Assembly: GCF_900128455.1 (NCBI RefSeq)
Contig: NZ_LT635783.1
Location: forward strand, 410,322 to 474,321
DNA length: 64,000 nt
Origin: Bacteroides mediterraneensis
GTDB lineage: Bacteria; Bacteroidota; Bacteroidia; Bacteroidales; Bacteroidaceae
Direction of reading: 5' to 3'
The notes under the pieces are model-generated. The model was not told the origin of the DNA. It saw nothing but the letters and a program-made list of their open reading frames with translations, and ran no database searches. Both the position numbers and the translations under genes were made by a program. Positions 1 through 8,356 of the stretch are shown here, piece after piece. Numbering within the stretch: the stretch's first letter is position 1; each line of letters begins with the position of its first letter.

Positions 1-1268
1 TGCAGGACTATCTGCTGGGCACGGAGAACGAACTTTCCACTTCCGAGGCGGAACTGTATTTCCGGACGGCTGAGCCGGAGCAGATTCCGGTACTGACCGG
101 ACTGCTGGAAAAGGCCGTCCGGAAGGATTACCCTGCGGCTGTGGTGACTTTCTCGCCGCCGGTGACCATCTTCGAGAAACTTTTCGTCACGGGGGAACCC
201 GACCTGGTGGCGCAGCTCCGCAGGGCCGACCGCGCATCGGTTCCGGAGGCGGGGGAAGTGCGGGCCATAGAGGATGCCATGGCCAGGGAGACCGGCTGTG
301 CGCCCGAGGGCACGCCTTTCCGCAGCCAGCTGGACCTGGAGGTGGACCGCAGCCGCCTGCTCCTGTACAATGTGGACTATGACGAGGTGGTGAGGGTGCT
401 CCGTACGGCCCTGAAGGACAACCAGGTCTCTACCCTGCGTTCGTACCAGCAGTATCTGCCCATCGGCATCGCCGGAAGGGAGATGAGCGTGAACCGCATC
501 CTGGCGGAGACGCTGGTGGAGACCCGGACGGACGTGGCTTCGGGAGATAGGAACTACATTCCGCTGCGCGAGCTGGTGCGCATCGTTCCCGGAGAGGACC
601 TGAAGGAGATCACCGCCGGACGCAACGGGGAGTACATCCCGGTGAACTTCTATGAGGTGAAGGATGTGCCGCAGGTGATGGACGGCATACGCAGGGCGGT
701 CGACGGTGACAGCCGCTGGGAGGTGTCGTTCGGCGGAAGCTTCTTCTCGAACAGGAAGATGATGGGAGAGCTGACGGTGATCCTGTTCATCTCGGTGCTG
801 CTGATGTATTTCATCCTCTGCGCCCAGTTTGAGAGCTTCCTGCAGCCGCTGATCGTGCTGGCGGAGATTCCGATGGACATCGCCTTCGGACTGGTGCTGC
901 TGTGGGCCACGGGGCATACCATGAACCTGATGTCGGCCATCGGCATCATCGTTTCCTGCGGTATCGTGGTGAACGACTCCATCCTGAAGCTGGACTCCAT
1001 CAACGAGCTGCGCAGGGAAGGCATGCCGCTGCTGGAGGCCATCCATACGGCAGGTCACCGGAGGCTGAGGGCCATCATCATGACGACGCTGACCACGGTG
1101 TTCGCCATGGTGCCCCTGCTCTTCACGTCCGACCTGGGTTCGGAGATGCAGCGTCCGCTTTCGGTGGCGATGATCGGCACCATGATGGTGGGCCTCGTCA
1201 TCAGCCTTTTTGTAATCCCTCTTATTTACTGGTTTATCTATAGAAAACATGAAGTCAAGAAGATTTAG
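1..1268 (+). CDS. RND efflux permease, C-terminal part (cut by window edge)
   Basis: The reading frame is open from base 3 with no start, so the N-terminal half lies outside the window. What remains is the second periplasmic loop and the last transmembrane block of a resistance-nodulation-division proton-driven inner-membrane pump. After a docking/porter-like region the hydrophobic helices begin near base 765, and the segment GIIVSCGIVVNDSILKLD followed by a TTLTTVFAMVPLLF helix is typical of TM10-TM12 of this family. It overlaps the downstream TolC gene by 20 bases, so the two are translationally linked, and a periplasmic adaptor gene would be expected upstream. Substrate cannot be told. The gene is GC-rich compared with the rest of the window, as are its two neighbours. 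Confidence 0.9.
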   Translation, partial: QDYLLGTENELSTSEAELYFRTAEPEQIPVLTGLLEKAVRKDYPAAVVTFSPPVTIFEKLFVTGEPDLVAQLRRADRASVPEAGEVRAIEDAMARETGCAPEGTPFRSQLDLEVDRSRLLLYNVDYDEVVRVLRTALKDNQVSTLRSYQQYLPIGIAGREMSVNRILAETLVETRTDVASGDRNYIPLRELVRIVPGEDLKEITAGRNGEYIPVNFYEVKDVPQVMDGIRRAVDGDSRWEVSFGGSFFSNRKMMGELTVILFISVLLMYFILCAQFESFLQPLIVLAEIPMDIAFGLVLLWATGHTMNLMSAIGIIVSCGIVVNDSILKLDSINELRREGMPLLEAIHTAGHRRLRAIIMTTLTTVFAMVPLLFTSDLGSEMQRPLSVAMIGTMMVGLVISLFVIPLIYWFIYRKHEVKKI

Positions 1269-2736
1269 CATACTGTTCCTGCTGCTGCTCTGCGCGGCGG
1301 GAATGAGGGCCCAGCGTGTGCTGCGGCTGGATTTGAAGGAGACCATCACGATGGCCAACGACAGCTCGCTGTCGGCCTTCCGTTATCAGAACATGTACCT
1401 GTCGGGCTACTGGGAGTACCGCAGCTACAAGGCGGCGCGCCTGCCGAGCCTCACGCTGAACATGACCCCGGCGCAGTATTACCGCTACATCACGCAGCGT
1501 TACGACTCGCAGGAGAATGTCGACGTGTACCGCGAGCAGCAGATGCTGAGCGCCAGCGCGGGGCTGAGCGTGGCGCAGAACTTCGACCTGCTGGGCGGTA
1601 CGTTCTATGTGGACACGCAGCTGGACTACATGCGGAACTTCGGCGACACGAAGTCGACGCAGTTTTCCAGTATCCCTTTCCGTATAGGCTACCAGCAGGA
1701 ACTGCTGGGCTTCAATGCCTTCCGCTGGGACCGGAAGATAGAGCCTTTGAAGTTCGAGAAGGTGAAGAAGCAGTATCTCTACAATGCAGAGAGCGTGTCG
1801 GAAGAGGCGGTAAGCTATTTCTTTACCCTTGCCATGGCGCAGGCCGATTATGAGCTGGCGCGGGACAATGTGGCCACCACCGATACGCTGTATGCCGTCG
1901 GGGAGCAGCGCCAGAAGATTGCGGCCATCTCACAGGCCGACCTGCTGACGCTGAAGCTGGACAAGGTGAACGCGCGCAACACGCTGAAGAATGCGGAGAT
2001 AACGCGCAAGCGTGCGATGTCGGCCCTGGCCACCTTCCTGAACCTGGACCGCAACGCGTACATCGAGCTGGAGCTTCCGTCGCGTCCGCGGTATGTTGAC
2101 GTGCCGGCCGACCGGGCCATGGTGCTGGCGCGGGAGAACAATCCGACGTACCTGGAACAGCGCCAGAACGTGCTGGAGGCGGAGCGTGAGGTGGACCGCA
2201 CGAGGAAGGAGTCGCGCTTCAATGCCAGCTTCAATGCCAGCGTGGGCTTCAACCAGGTGGCCGACAACTTCAGTGCGGCGTACCGGAACCTGCTTCAGCA
2301 GGACCTGGTGTCGTTCACGGTTTCCATTCCGCTGGTAGACTGGGGCGTGAGAAAGGGCAAGTACAACATGGCCAGGAACAACCTGAACGTGGTCAAGATT
2401 GCCGCCCGTCAGGAAGAGATCAGCCTGGAGGAGGACGTGATGATGACGGTGAGTGACTTCAACGTGCAGCAGGACCTGATAGCCAGCGCCTCGGAGGCGC
2501 TCGACCTGGCGGAGCTGGCCTACGACCAGACGCGCAGGCGTTTCATCATCGGCAAGTCGGACATCAGCAGACTGACGCTGGCCCTGAACCGCCAGCAGGA
2601 GGCGCGGAAGAACTACATACAGGCGCTCCAGAACTACTGGCTGAACTACTACAAGATCCGCAAGCTCACGCTGCACGACTTTGAGACGGGCATGTCGCTT
2701 TCCGACCGTTTTGATTTTGAGAACCGTTTGAGATGA
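1249..2736 (+). CDS. TolC-family outer membrane efflux protein
   Basis: 495 residues, the usual length of TolC-type outer-membrane channel proteins. The N-terminus has basic residues followed by a leucine-rich core and a cleavage-like AGMRAQ site near residue 22, a Sec signal peptide. The body is rich in long amphipathic helices with Gln/Asn/Ala-rich heptads, including two repeated halves, as expected for the periplasmic tunnel. It lies between two RND permease genes (overlap of 20 bases upstream, gap of 7 downstream), so it probably serves as the common exit duct of this pump operon. Specific substrate unknown. Confidence 0.92.
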   Translation: MKSRRFSILFLLLLCAAGMRAQRVLRLDLKETITMANDSSLSAFRYQNMYLSGYWEYRSYKAARLPSLTLNMTPAQYYRYITQRYDSQENVDVYREQQMLSASAGLSVAQNFDLLGGTFYVDTQLDYMRNFGDTKSTQFSSIPFRIGYQQELLGFNAFRWDRKIEPLKFEKVKKQYLYNAESVSEEAVSYFFTLAMAQADYELARDNVATTDTLYAVGEQRQKIAAISQADLLTLKLDKVNARNTLKNAEITRKRAMSALATFLNLDRNAYIELELPSRPRYVDVPADRAMVLARENNPTYLEQRQNVLEAEREVDRTRKESRFNASFNASVGFNQVADNFSAAYRNLLQQDLVSFTVSIPLVDWGVRKGKYNMARNNLNVVKIAARQEEISLEEDVMMTVSDFNVQQDLIASASEALDLAELAYDQTRRRFIIGKSDISRLTLALNRQQEARKNYIQALQNYWLNYYKIRKLTLHDFETGMSLSDRFDFENRLR

Positions 2737-2743
2737 AGGGGCC

Positions 2744-5700
2744 ATGAGCAGGAAAGAGAAAACAGAAGGCCGGCCGCTGGTCTGGTCGTCGTTCACCCTG
2801 ATAGTGACGTTCGTGTGCCTGTCACTGGTGGGACTGGCACTGGCACCTCTGCTGCCGGTGAAGCTCTCGCCTTCGCGCGACATGCCGGGGCTGTCGGTGT
2901 CGTTCTCCATGCCGGGCAATTCGGCCCGGGTGGTGGAGACGGAGGTCACCAGCCGTCTGGAGGGCATGCTGGCCCGGGTGAACGGCATCCGTAGCATCAG
3001 TTCCACTTCCGACAACGGGGGTGGGCGCATCGACATGGAGCTGGACCGCCATGCGGATATCGGGGTGACCCGCTTTGAGGTGTCCACCCTTATCCGGCAG
3101 TTGTGGGCACAGCTTCCTGAAGGGGTGAGCTATCCGCTCATCTCCACGCAGCGGAGCGACGAAAACGCCTCGCGTCCTTTCATGACCTACACGCTGAACG
3201 CTCCCGCCACGCCCATCGTGATACAGAAGTACGGCGAGGAGCACATCAAGCCGCTGGTTGCGGCATTGGACGGAGTGTATAAGGTGGAGCTGAGCGGTGC
3301 CACGCCCATGGAGTGGCGCATCGTGTACGACAATGTGCAGCTGGAGCGCATCGGGGTGGGGGTGCAGGATATCCTGACCGCCATTGAGGAGAGGTACGGC
3401 CGGGAGTTTCTGGGGATTTGTGAGCTGGAGACGGCCCGCGGGACGGAATGGATACGGCTGGTGCGTACCACCGAAGGCAGTCCGGAGGGGTTTGTCCCTT
3501 CGGAGATTGCGGTGAAGGCGGCCGACGGGAGCATGGTGCCGCTGGACCGGCTGGTCAGGGTGACGCGCACGGAGGAGGAACCCACATCGTACTACCGCAT
3601 CAACGGGCTGAACTCGGTGTATCTGTCCGTCACCGCCTCGGAAACGGCCAACCAGCTGGCCCTGGCGGAGAAGGTCAGGAAGGTGATAGCCGAAGCGGAG
3701 GCCGTGATGCCGGCCGGATACGAAATCCATACGGGCTATGATGCCACGGAATACATCTCGAAGGAGCTGGACACGATTTATTTCCGTACGGGAATCACCG
3801 TGCTGATCCTGTTGCTGTTCGTGGCGGTGATTACGCGCAACCTGCGGTATCTTTTCCTGATAGTGGCCGGGCTGGCGGTGAACATTGCCGTGGCCGTCAT
3901 CCTGTATTATGCGCTGGGGCTGGAAATCCAGCTTTATTCGCTGGCGGGCATCACCATCTCGCTGAACCTGGTGATAGACAACATCATCGTCATGACCGAC
4001 CATATTCTGAGAAGGCGCAACCTGAGGGCGTTCATGTCGGTGCTGGCGGCCACGCTGACCACCATCGGGGCGCTGGTCATCATCTTCTTCCTCGACGAGA
4101 AGATACGCCTGAACCTGCAGGACTTTGCGGCGGTGGTGATTGTCAACCTGGGCATCTCGCTGCTGGTGGCCCTGTTCTTCGTGCCTCCGATGATAGAGAA
4201 AATCGGTCTGCAAAGGGGAAAGCCGGCGCATCCGCGGCTGTGGGTGAAGCGGGGGGCCGTGCATTTCACCCGCTTTTACCGGGGGATGGTCGTGCTGCTG
4301 AGCCGCTATCGGGCGGTCGCCTTCCTTCTGCTGGTGCTCGGTTTCGGACTTCCGGTGTTCATGCTTCCGGAGAAGATAGAGGACGCGGAGCAGAAGGGGG
4401 CATGGGCAGAGTGGTATAATAAGATTTTCGACAATACGACCTGCCGGGAAGACATCAAGCCTGTAGTGGACAAGGTGCTGGGCGGTTCTCTCCGTCTCTT
4501 TGCCGAGAAGGTGTACGATGGTAGCTACTTCAACCGTGACGAGAGTGAGGTGGTGCTGTATATCAACGCCACCCTGCCCAACGGCAGTACGCTGGAGCAG
4601 ATGAACGTGCTGATTAAGAAGATGGAGACCTACCTGAGCGGGTTCAAGGAGATACGCCAGTTCCAGACATCGGTGTACAATGCGCGCCGGGCGAGCATCC
4701 AGGTGTTCTTCAAGAAGGAGTACAGCCATACGGGCTTTCCCTATGTGCTGAAGTCGGACGTGGTGAGCAAGTCGCTGACCCTGGGCGGGGGAAGCTGGAG
4801 CGTGTACGGATTGCAGGACCAGGGCTTCAGCAACGACGTGCGGGAGAGTGCCGGCAGCTTCCGCGTGAAGATGTACGGCTACAACTACGACGAGCTGGGC
4901 CGCTGGGCGGAGGAGATGAAGAAGCTGCTGCTTTCCCACCGCCGCATCAAGGAGGTGACCGTCAGTTCGGAGTTCTCGTGGTGGAAGGACGACTATACGG
5001 AGTTCTATCTGGAGTTTGACAAGCGCAGGATGGCGGAGGAGAACCTGACGGCCTACGACCTGTTTGCGGTGCTGCGTCCGGTATTCATGCGCGACCAGCT
5101 GGCGGGCAGCATCCTTTACGACAACGGCGTGGAGTATCTGCGGCTGTCGTCCGCCCAGAGCCGGGACTATGATGTATGGGCTTTCATGTCGGTGCCGTTC
5201 CTGGTGAAGGGCAAGCAGTACAAGCTCTCCGACCTGGCCGTGCTGGCGAAGGGGCAGGCCCCGAAACAGGTGGCCAAGGAGAACCAGCAGTACAGGCTCT
5301 GCCTGCAATATGAGTACATCGGCTCGTCGGAACAGGGCAAGAAACTGCTGGAGAAGGACATCGAGACCCTCCGGAAGCGCCTTCCGATGGGGTATACCGT
5401 GGAGAGTGACAGTGCCTACTGGAGCTGGGGGAAGGAAGACCACAGCCAGTATTTCCTGCTGCTGATTGTCATTTCCATCATCTTCTTCATTTCGGCCATC
5501 CTCTTCAACTCGCTGAGCCAGCCGCTGGCCATCATCTTCGTGATTCCGGTGTCGTATATCGGCGTGTTCCTCACGTTCTATCTGTTCGGCCTGAACTTCG
5601 ACCAGGGAGGTTTCGCTTCCTTCGTGCTGTTGTGCGGCATTACGGTGAACGCAAGCATCTACATCCTGAACGAGTATAATGCCATCCGCAGGAATTTTCC

Positions 5701-5950
5701 GGGACTGTCACCGCTGAGGGCCTATACCAAGGCATGGAACGTGAAGGTCATTCCCATCTTCCTGACGGTGATGTCGACCATCCTCGGTTTCGTGCCGTTC
5801 ATGATAGGCGAGAAGACCCCGTTCTGGTTCCCGCTGGCCGCCGGAACCATCGGCGGACTGGTGATGTCGGTGATCGGTATCTTTATCTATCTGCCGGTAT
5901 TGAGTGTGTCGGGTACGATTCGGAAAACCATACGGAGAAAAAGGAAATAG
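2744..5950 (+). CDS. RND efflux permease (second pump of the operon)
   Basis: 1068 residues, full length for an RND permease. An N-terminal helix near residues 15-38 precedes the first porter domain; helices near 340-500 and 890-1060 form the two membrane bundles with a large periplasmic loop between. In the TM4 segment the family's acidic proton-relay position is Asp412, but the adjacent residue is Asn413 where AcrB has a second Asp; metal-type pumps such as CusA also keep only one. Seven bases separate it from the TolC gene, so the operon encodes two different permeases around one channel. They may form a heteromeric pump, like MdtBC, or two alternative pumps; I cannot decide which. Confidence 0.9.
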   Translation: MSRKEKTEGRPLVWSSFTLIVTFVCLSLVGLALAPLLPVKLSPSRDMPGLSVSFSMPGNSARVVETEVTSRLEGMLARVNGIRSISSTSDNGGGRIDMELDRHADIGVTRFEVSTLIRQLWAQLPEGVSYPLISTQRSDENASRPFMTYTLNAPATPIVIQKYGEEHIKPLVAALDGVYKVELSGATPMEWRIVYDNVQLERIGVGVQDILTAIEERYGREFLGICELETARGTEWIRLVRTTEGSPEGFVPSEIAVKAADGSMVPLDRLVRVTRTEEEPTSYYRINGLNSVYLSVTASETANQLALAEKVRKVIAEAEAVMPAGYEIHTGYDATEYISKELDTIYFRTGITVLILLLFVAVITRNLRYLFLIVAGLAVNIAVAVILYYALGLEIQLYSLAGITISLNLVIDNIIVMTDHILRRRNLRAFMSVLAATLTTIGALVIIFFLDEKIRLNLQDFAAVVIVNLGISLLVALFFVPPMIEKIGLQRGKPAHPRLWVKRGAVHFTRFYRGMVVLLSRYRAVAFLLLVLGFGLPVFMLPEKIEDAEQKGAWAEWYNKIFDNTTCREDIKPVVDKVLGGSLRLFAEKVYDGSYFNRDESEVVLYINATLPNGSTLEQMNVLIKKMETYLSGFKEIRQFQTSVYNARRASIQVFFKKEYSHTGFPYVLKSDVVSKSLTLGGGSWSVYGLQDQGFSNDVRESAGSFRVKMYGYNYDELGRWAEEMKKLLLSHRRIKEVTVSSEFSWWKDDYTEFYLEFDKRRMAEENLTAYDLFAVLRPVFMRDQLAGSILYDNGVEYLRLSSAQSRDYDVWAFMSVPFLVKGKQYKLSDLAVLAKGQAPKQVAKENQQYRLCLQYEYIGSSEQGKKLLEKDIETLRKRLPMGYTVESDSAYWSWGKEDHSQYFLLLIVISIIFFISAILFNSLSQPLAIIFVIPVSYIGVFLTFYLFGLNFDQGGFASFVLLCGITVNASIYILNEYNAIRRNFPGLSPLRAYTKAWNVKVIPIFLTVMSTILGFVPFMIGEKTPFWFPLAAGTIGGLVMSVIGIFIYLPVLSVSGTIRKTIRRKRK

Positions 5951-5983
5951 TATCAAATATAAGTTTTATTGTTTGTAAAAGAA

Positions 5984-6015
5984 AAAACCGCTGAATAACT
6001 GTATTCAGCGGTTTT
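5984..6015. terminator. Bidirectional hairpin terminator
   Basis: A perfect 13-base-pair inverted repeat (5984-5996 with 6003-6015, arm AAAACCGCTGAAT) flanked by A-rich sequence on the left and T-rich sequence on the right. It lies between the efflux operon ending at 5950 and the leftward tRNA-Phe gene, so it can end transcription from both sides. Confidence 0.8.
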
Positions 6016-6037
6016 CATGATTTTTCGTTGTTAAAAG

Positions 6038-6110
6038 TGGTGCCAACGGGAATCGAACCAGTGACACAAGGATTTTCAGTCCTTTGCTCTACCAACTGAG
6101 CTATGGCACC
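6038..6110 (-). tRNA. tRNA-Phe (GAA)
   Basis: Reverse strand folds as a full cloverleaf of 73 bases: acceptor stem GGTGCCA/TGGCACC, T-loop GGTTCGATTCC and anticodon loop CTGAAAA giving GAA. CCA is not encoded. Confidence 0.96.
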
Positions 6111-6125
6111 GTGGTTTTGCGTGTG

Positions 6126-6156
6126 CAAAGATAGGTCAAAAACTTGAATCTCCAAA
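6126..6156 (-). promoter_or_regulatory. Bacteroides-type promoter for tRNA-Phe
   Basis: On the reverse strand a TATCTTTG box (6126-6133) lies 19 bases downstream of TTTG (6153-6156), matching the Bacteroides -33/-7 consensus exactly; transcription would start about 10 bases before tRNA-Phe. Confidence 0.75.
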
Positions 6157-6213
6157 ATAATCGGGGCGAAAAAGAGAAAAAATAATTTTTTATGAAAAAA
6201 AAACCGTTTTTCT

Positions 6214-6244
6214 TTTGCAGGTATTAAAATTATATCTACCTTTG
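6214..6244 (+). promoter_or_regulatory. Bacteroides-type promoter for tRNA-Pro
   Basis: TTTG (6214-6217), 19-base spacer, TACCTTTG (6237-6244): a consensus match ending about 30 bases before tRNA-Pro. Confidence 0.8.
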
Positions 6245-6274
6245 CAACCGCAAACGACAAACAAACGTTGCAAT

Positions 6275-6347
6275 CGGAATGTAGCGCAGTTGGTAGCGCA
6301 CTACGTTCGGGACGTAGGGGTCGGGCGTTCGAGTCGCCTCATTCCGA
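6275..6347 (+). tRNA. tRNA-Pro (CGG)
   Basis: 73 bases; acceptor stem CGGAATG/CATTCCG, anticodon stem CTACG/CGTAG with loop TTCGGGA, so anticodon CGG (codon CCG). It is a single-gene unit with its own promoter upstream and terminator downstream. Confidence 0.95.
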
Positions 6348-6349
6348 CG

Positions 6350-6390
6350 AAAAGCGGCAGATGATTTCTATCATTTGCCGCTTTTTCATA
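6350..6390 (+). terminator. Terminator of tRNA-Pro
   Basis: A 16-base-pair stem with one G-T pair (6350-6365 with 6370-6385), loop TTCT, ending in a run of T. Starts 3 bases after the tRNA. Confidence 0.85.
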
Positions 6391-6424
6391 CTACTCTCTC
6401 CTGTATAAATAATTCGGTTATTAT

Positions 6425-6455
6425 TTTGTGTGACATGAGATTATTTATATCTTTG
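6425..6455 (+). promoter_or_regulatory. Promoter of the rimP-nusA-infB operon
   Basis: TTTG (6425-6428), 19-base spacer, TATCTTTG (6448-6455), a full match to the Bacteroides consensus, about 65 bases before the rimP start codon. A short GGAGGGG-type purine stretch follows in the leader. Confidence 0.75.
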
Positions 6456-6521
6456 CAAGTGATTGGATGAAAAAGGTGGAGGGGCGATTAAGCTCCTTTT
6501 TTTGTTCTTAATAGTTAATAC

Positions 6522-6989
6522 ATGATAGATAAAAACGTTGTAGCTCGGATTGTAGAGGAGTGGCTGGCAGACAAAAGCTATTTCCTGGTCGACGTGAATG
6601 TGAGCCCCGATGACAAGATTGTAGTGGAAATCGACCACGCAGAGGGCGTGTGGATAGACGACTGTGTGGAACTGAGTCGTTACATCGAGTCAAAATTAAG
6701 TCGTGAAGAAGAAGATTACGAACTGGAGGTCGGTTCTGCGGGAATCGGTCAGCCGTTCAAGGTCCTGCAGCAGTATCTGGCCCATGTGGGATGTGAGGTC
6801 GAAGTGATGGACAAGTCCGGCAAGAAATGGACCGGCGTGCTGACGGATGCCAATGAAGAGAACTTTACCCTTACGGTAGAGGTGAAGGTAAAACCGGAAG
6901 GAGCCAAACGTCCGAAGCTGGTGGAACAGAATGTAACTTTTACGTATGATGAGATAAAATACACCAAATACTTAATTAGCTTTAAATAA
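6522..6989 (+). CDS. rimP: Ribosome maturation factor RimP
   Basis: 155 residues, normal for RimP, which binds the 30S subunit and helps its late maturation. The N-terminal alpha/beta domain carries the family hallmarks: VDVNVSPDDKIVVEID, then DDCVELSRYIE, then the EVGSAGIGQPF turn that corresponds to the EVSSPGLDRPL motif of other bacteria, followed by a small SH3-like C-terminal domain. It begins the conserved rimP-nusA-infB order, with nusA starting 2 bases after its stop. Function and location (cytoplasm) follow from family and context. Confidence 0.95.
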   Translation: MIDKNVVARIVEEWLADKSYFLVDVNVSPDDKIVVEIDHAEGVWIDDCVELSRYIESKLSREEEDYELEVGSAGIGQPFKVLQQYLAHVGCEVEVMDKSGKKWTGVLTDANEENFTLTVEVKVKPEGAKRPKLVEQNVTFTYDEIKYTKYLISFK

Positions 6990-6991
6990 TT

Positions 6992-8251
6992 ATGGCCAAA
7001 AAAGAAGAAACAGTCAGCTTGATTGACACATTCTCGGAATTTAAGGAGTTGAAGAATATTGACCGCACCACCATGGTGAGCGTGTTGGAAGAATCATTCC
7101 GCAGCGTGATTGCGAAGATGTTCGGTACAGATGAAAACTATGATGTGATTGTAAATCCGGATAAGGGGGACTTTGAAATCTGGCGTAACCGTGAAGTGGT
7201 GGCAGATGACGAACTGACGAATCCCAACCTGCAGATTGCTCTGTCGGAAGCACGTAAGATTGATGCATCATACGAGGTGGGTGAGGAAGTGACCGATGAA
7301 GTGATTTTTGAGAAATTCGGCCGCCGCGCGATTCTGAATCTTCGCCAGACACTGGCTTCGAAGATTCTGGAACTGGAAAAAGACAGCTTGTACAACAAAT
7401 ATATTGATAAAGTGGGTACCGTCATCAGTGCGGAAGTTTATCAGATATGGAAGAAGGAAATCCTGTTGCTGGACGATGAAGGTAACGAACTGCTGTTGCC
7501 GAAGACAGAACAGATTCCGAGCGATTTCTACCGGAAGGGAGAAACAGCCCGTGCTGTGGTAGCCCGTGTGGACAACAAGAACAACAATCCGAAGATTATT
7601 TTGAGCCGTACTTCTCCGGTGTTCCTGCAGCGCTTGTTCGAACAGGAAGTACCTGAAATCAACGACGGGCTGATTACCATCAAGAAAATTGCCCGTATCC
7701 CGGGTGAACGTGCCAAGATTGCCGTAGAGTCATACGACGAACGGATTGATCCGGTAGGTGCTTGTGTAGGTGTGAAGGGTTCCCGTATTCATGGTATCGT
7801 CCGTGAACTGCGTAACGAAAATATCGATGTCATTAACTATACATCCAATACGCAGCTGTTTATCCAGCGTGCCTTGAGCCCGGCTAAAGTTTCTTCCATC
7901 GTTATGCACGAGGATGAAAAGAGAGCTGAAGTTTATCTGAAGCCGGAAGAAGTGTCTTTGGCCATTGGTAAAGGCGGATTGAACATCAAGTTGGCCAGCA
8001 TGCTGACAGAATACACGATTGACGTATATCGTGAACTGGGCGAGGATGCAGGTACCGACGAGGATATCTACTTGGATGAGTTCAAGGATGAAATCGATGA
8101 GTGGGTTATCAATGCTATCAAGGGTATCGGCATCGATACAGCGAAGGGGGTATTGAATGCTCCGCGTGAGATGTTGATTGAAAAGGCAGACCTTGAAGAA
8201 AATACGGTGGACGATGTCCTGAGAATTTTAAAAGCAGAGTTTGAGGAATAA
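6992..8251 (+). CDS. nusA: Transcription termination/antitermination factor NusA
   Basis: 419 residues. The N-terminal RNA-polymerase-binding domain (about 1-125) is followed by an S1 domain (about 130-200, with VGTVISAEVYQI) and two KH domains (about 200-345, with VGACVGVKGSRIHGIVREL and SLAIGKGGLNIKLA). An acidic linker and one short helical repeat end the protein, so it lacks the long C-terminal duplication of the E. coli form, as is usual in Bacteroidetes. It modulates RNA polymerase pausing, termination and antitermination. Start at 6992 gives only a 2-base gap from rimP. Confidence 0.96.
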   Translation: MAKKEETVSLIDTFSEFKELKNIDRTTMVSVLEESFRSVIAKMFGTDENYDVIVNPDKGDFEIWRNREVVADDELTNPNLQIALSEARKIDASYEVGEEVTDEVIFEKFGRRAILNLRQTLASKILELEKDSLYNKYIDKVGTVISAEVYQIWKKEILLLDDEGNELLLPKTEQIPSDFYRKGETARAVVARVDNKNNNPKIILSRTSPVFLQRLFEQEVPEINDGLITIKKIARIPGERAKIAVESYDERIDPVGACVGVKGSRIHGIVRELRNENIDVINYTSNTQLFIQRALSPAKVSSIVMHEDEKRAEVYLKPEEVSLAIGKGGLNIKLASMLTEYTIDVYRELGEDAGTDEDIYLDEFKDEIDEWVINAIKGIGIDTAKGVLNAPREMLIEKADLEENTVDDVLRILKAEFEE

Positions 8252-8300
8252 CGCTTTGAAGCGGTAAACAGAGGAGAATGAATTTCATTCTCGTCTGCTT
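8252..8300 (+). other. Hairpin in the nusA-infB gap
   Basis: The 105-base gap between nusA and infB contains an imperfect 14-base-pair inverted repeat (8269-8282 with 8284-8297, one mismatch) preceded by a small CGCTT/AAGCG repeat. There is no T run, so it is more likely an RNA processing or pausing hairpin than a terminator. Confidence 0.4.
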
Positions 8301-8356
8301 ATTTATCTGTGACTGATATAATATTTCCCCTGAACTCTATTAAAATGTGATGAATT

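Noticed and set aside
2822-5443. 873-residue reading frame on the reverse strand inside the second RND permease gene
   Set aside because: It is Arg/His/Gln/Leu-rich with no family pattern and mirrors a GC-rich forward gene with a clear domain layout; a codon shadow.
6015-6260. Reverse-strand frame over tRNA-Phe
   Set aside because: The GAIAQLVEQ-type ending is the known false translation of tRNA genes.
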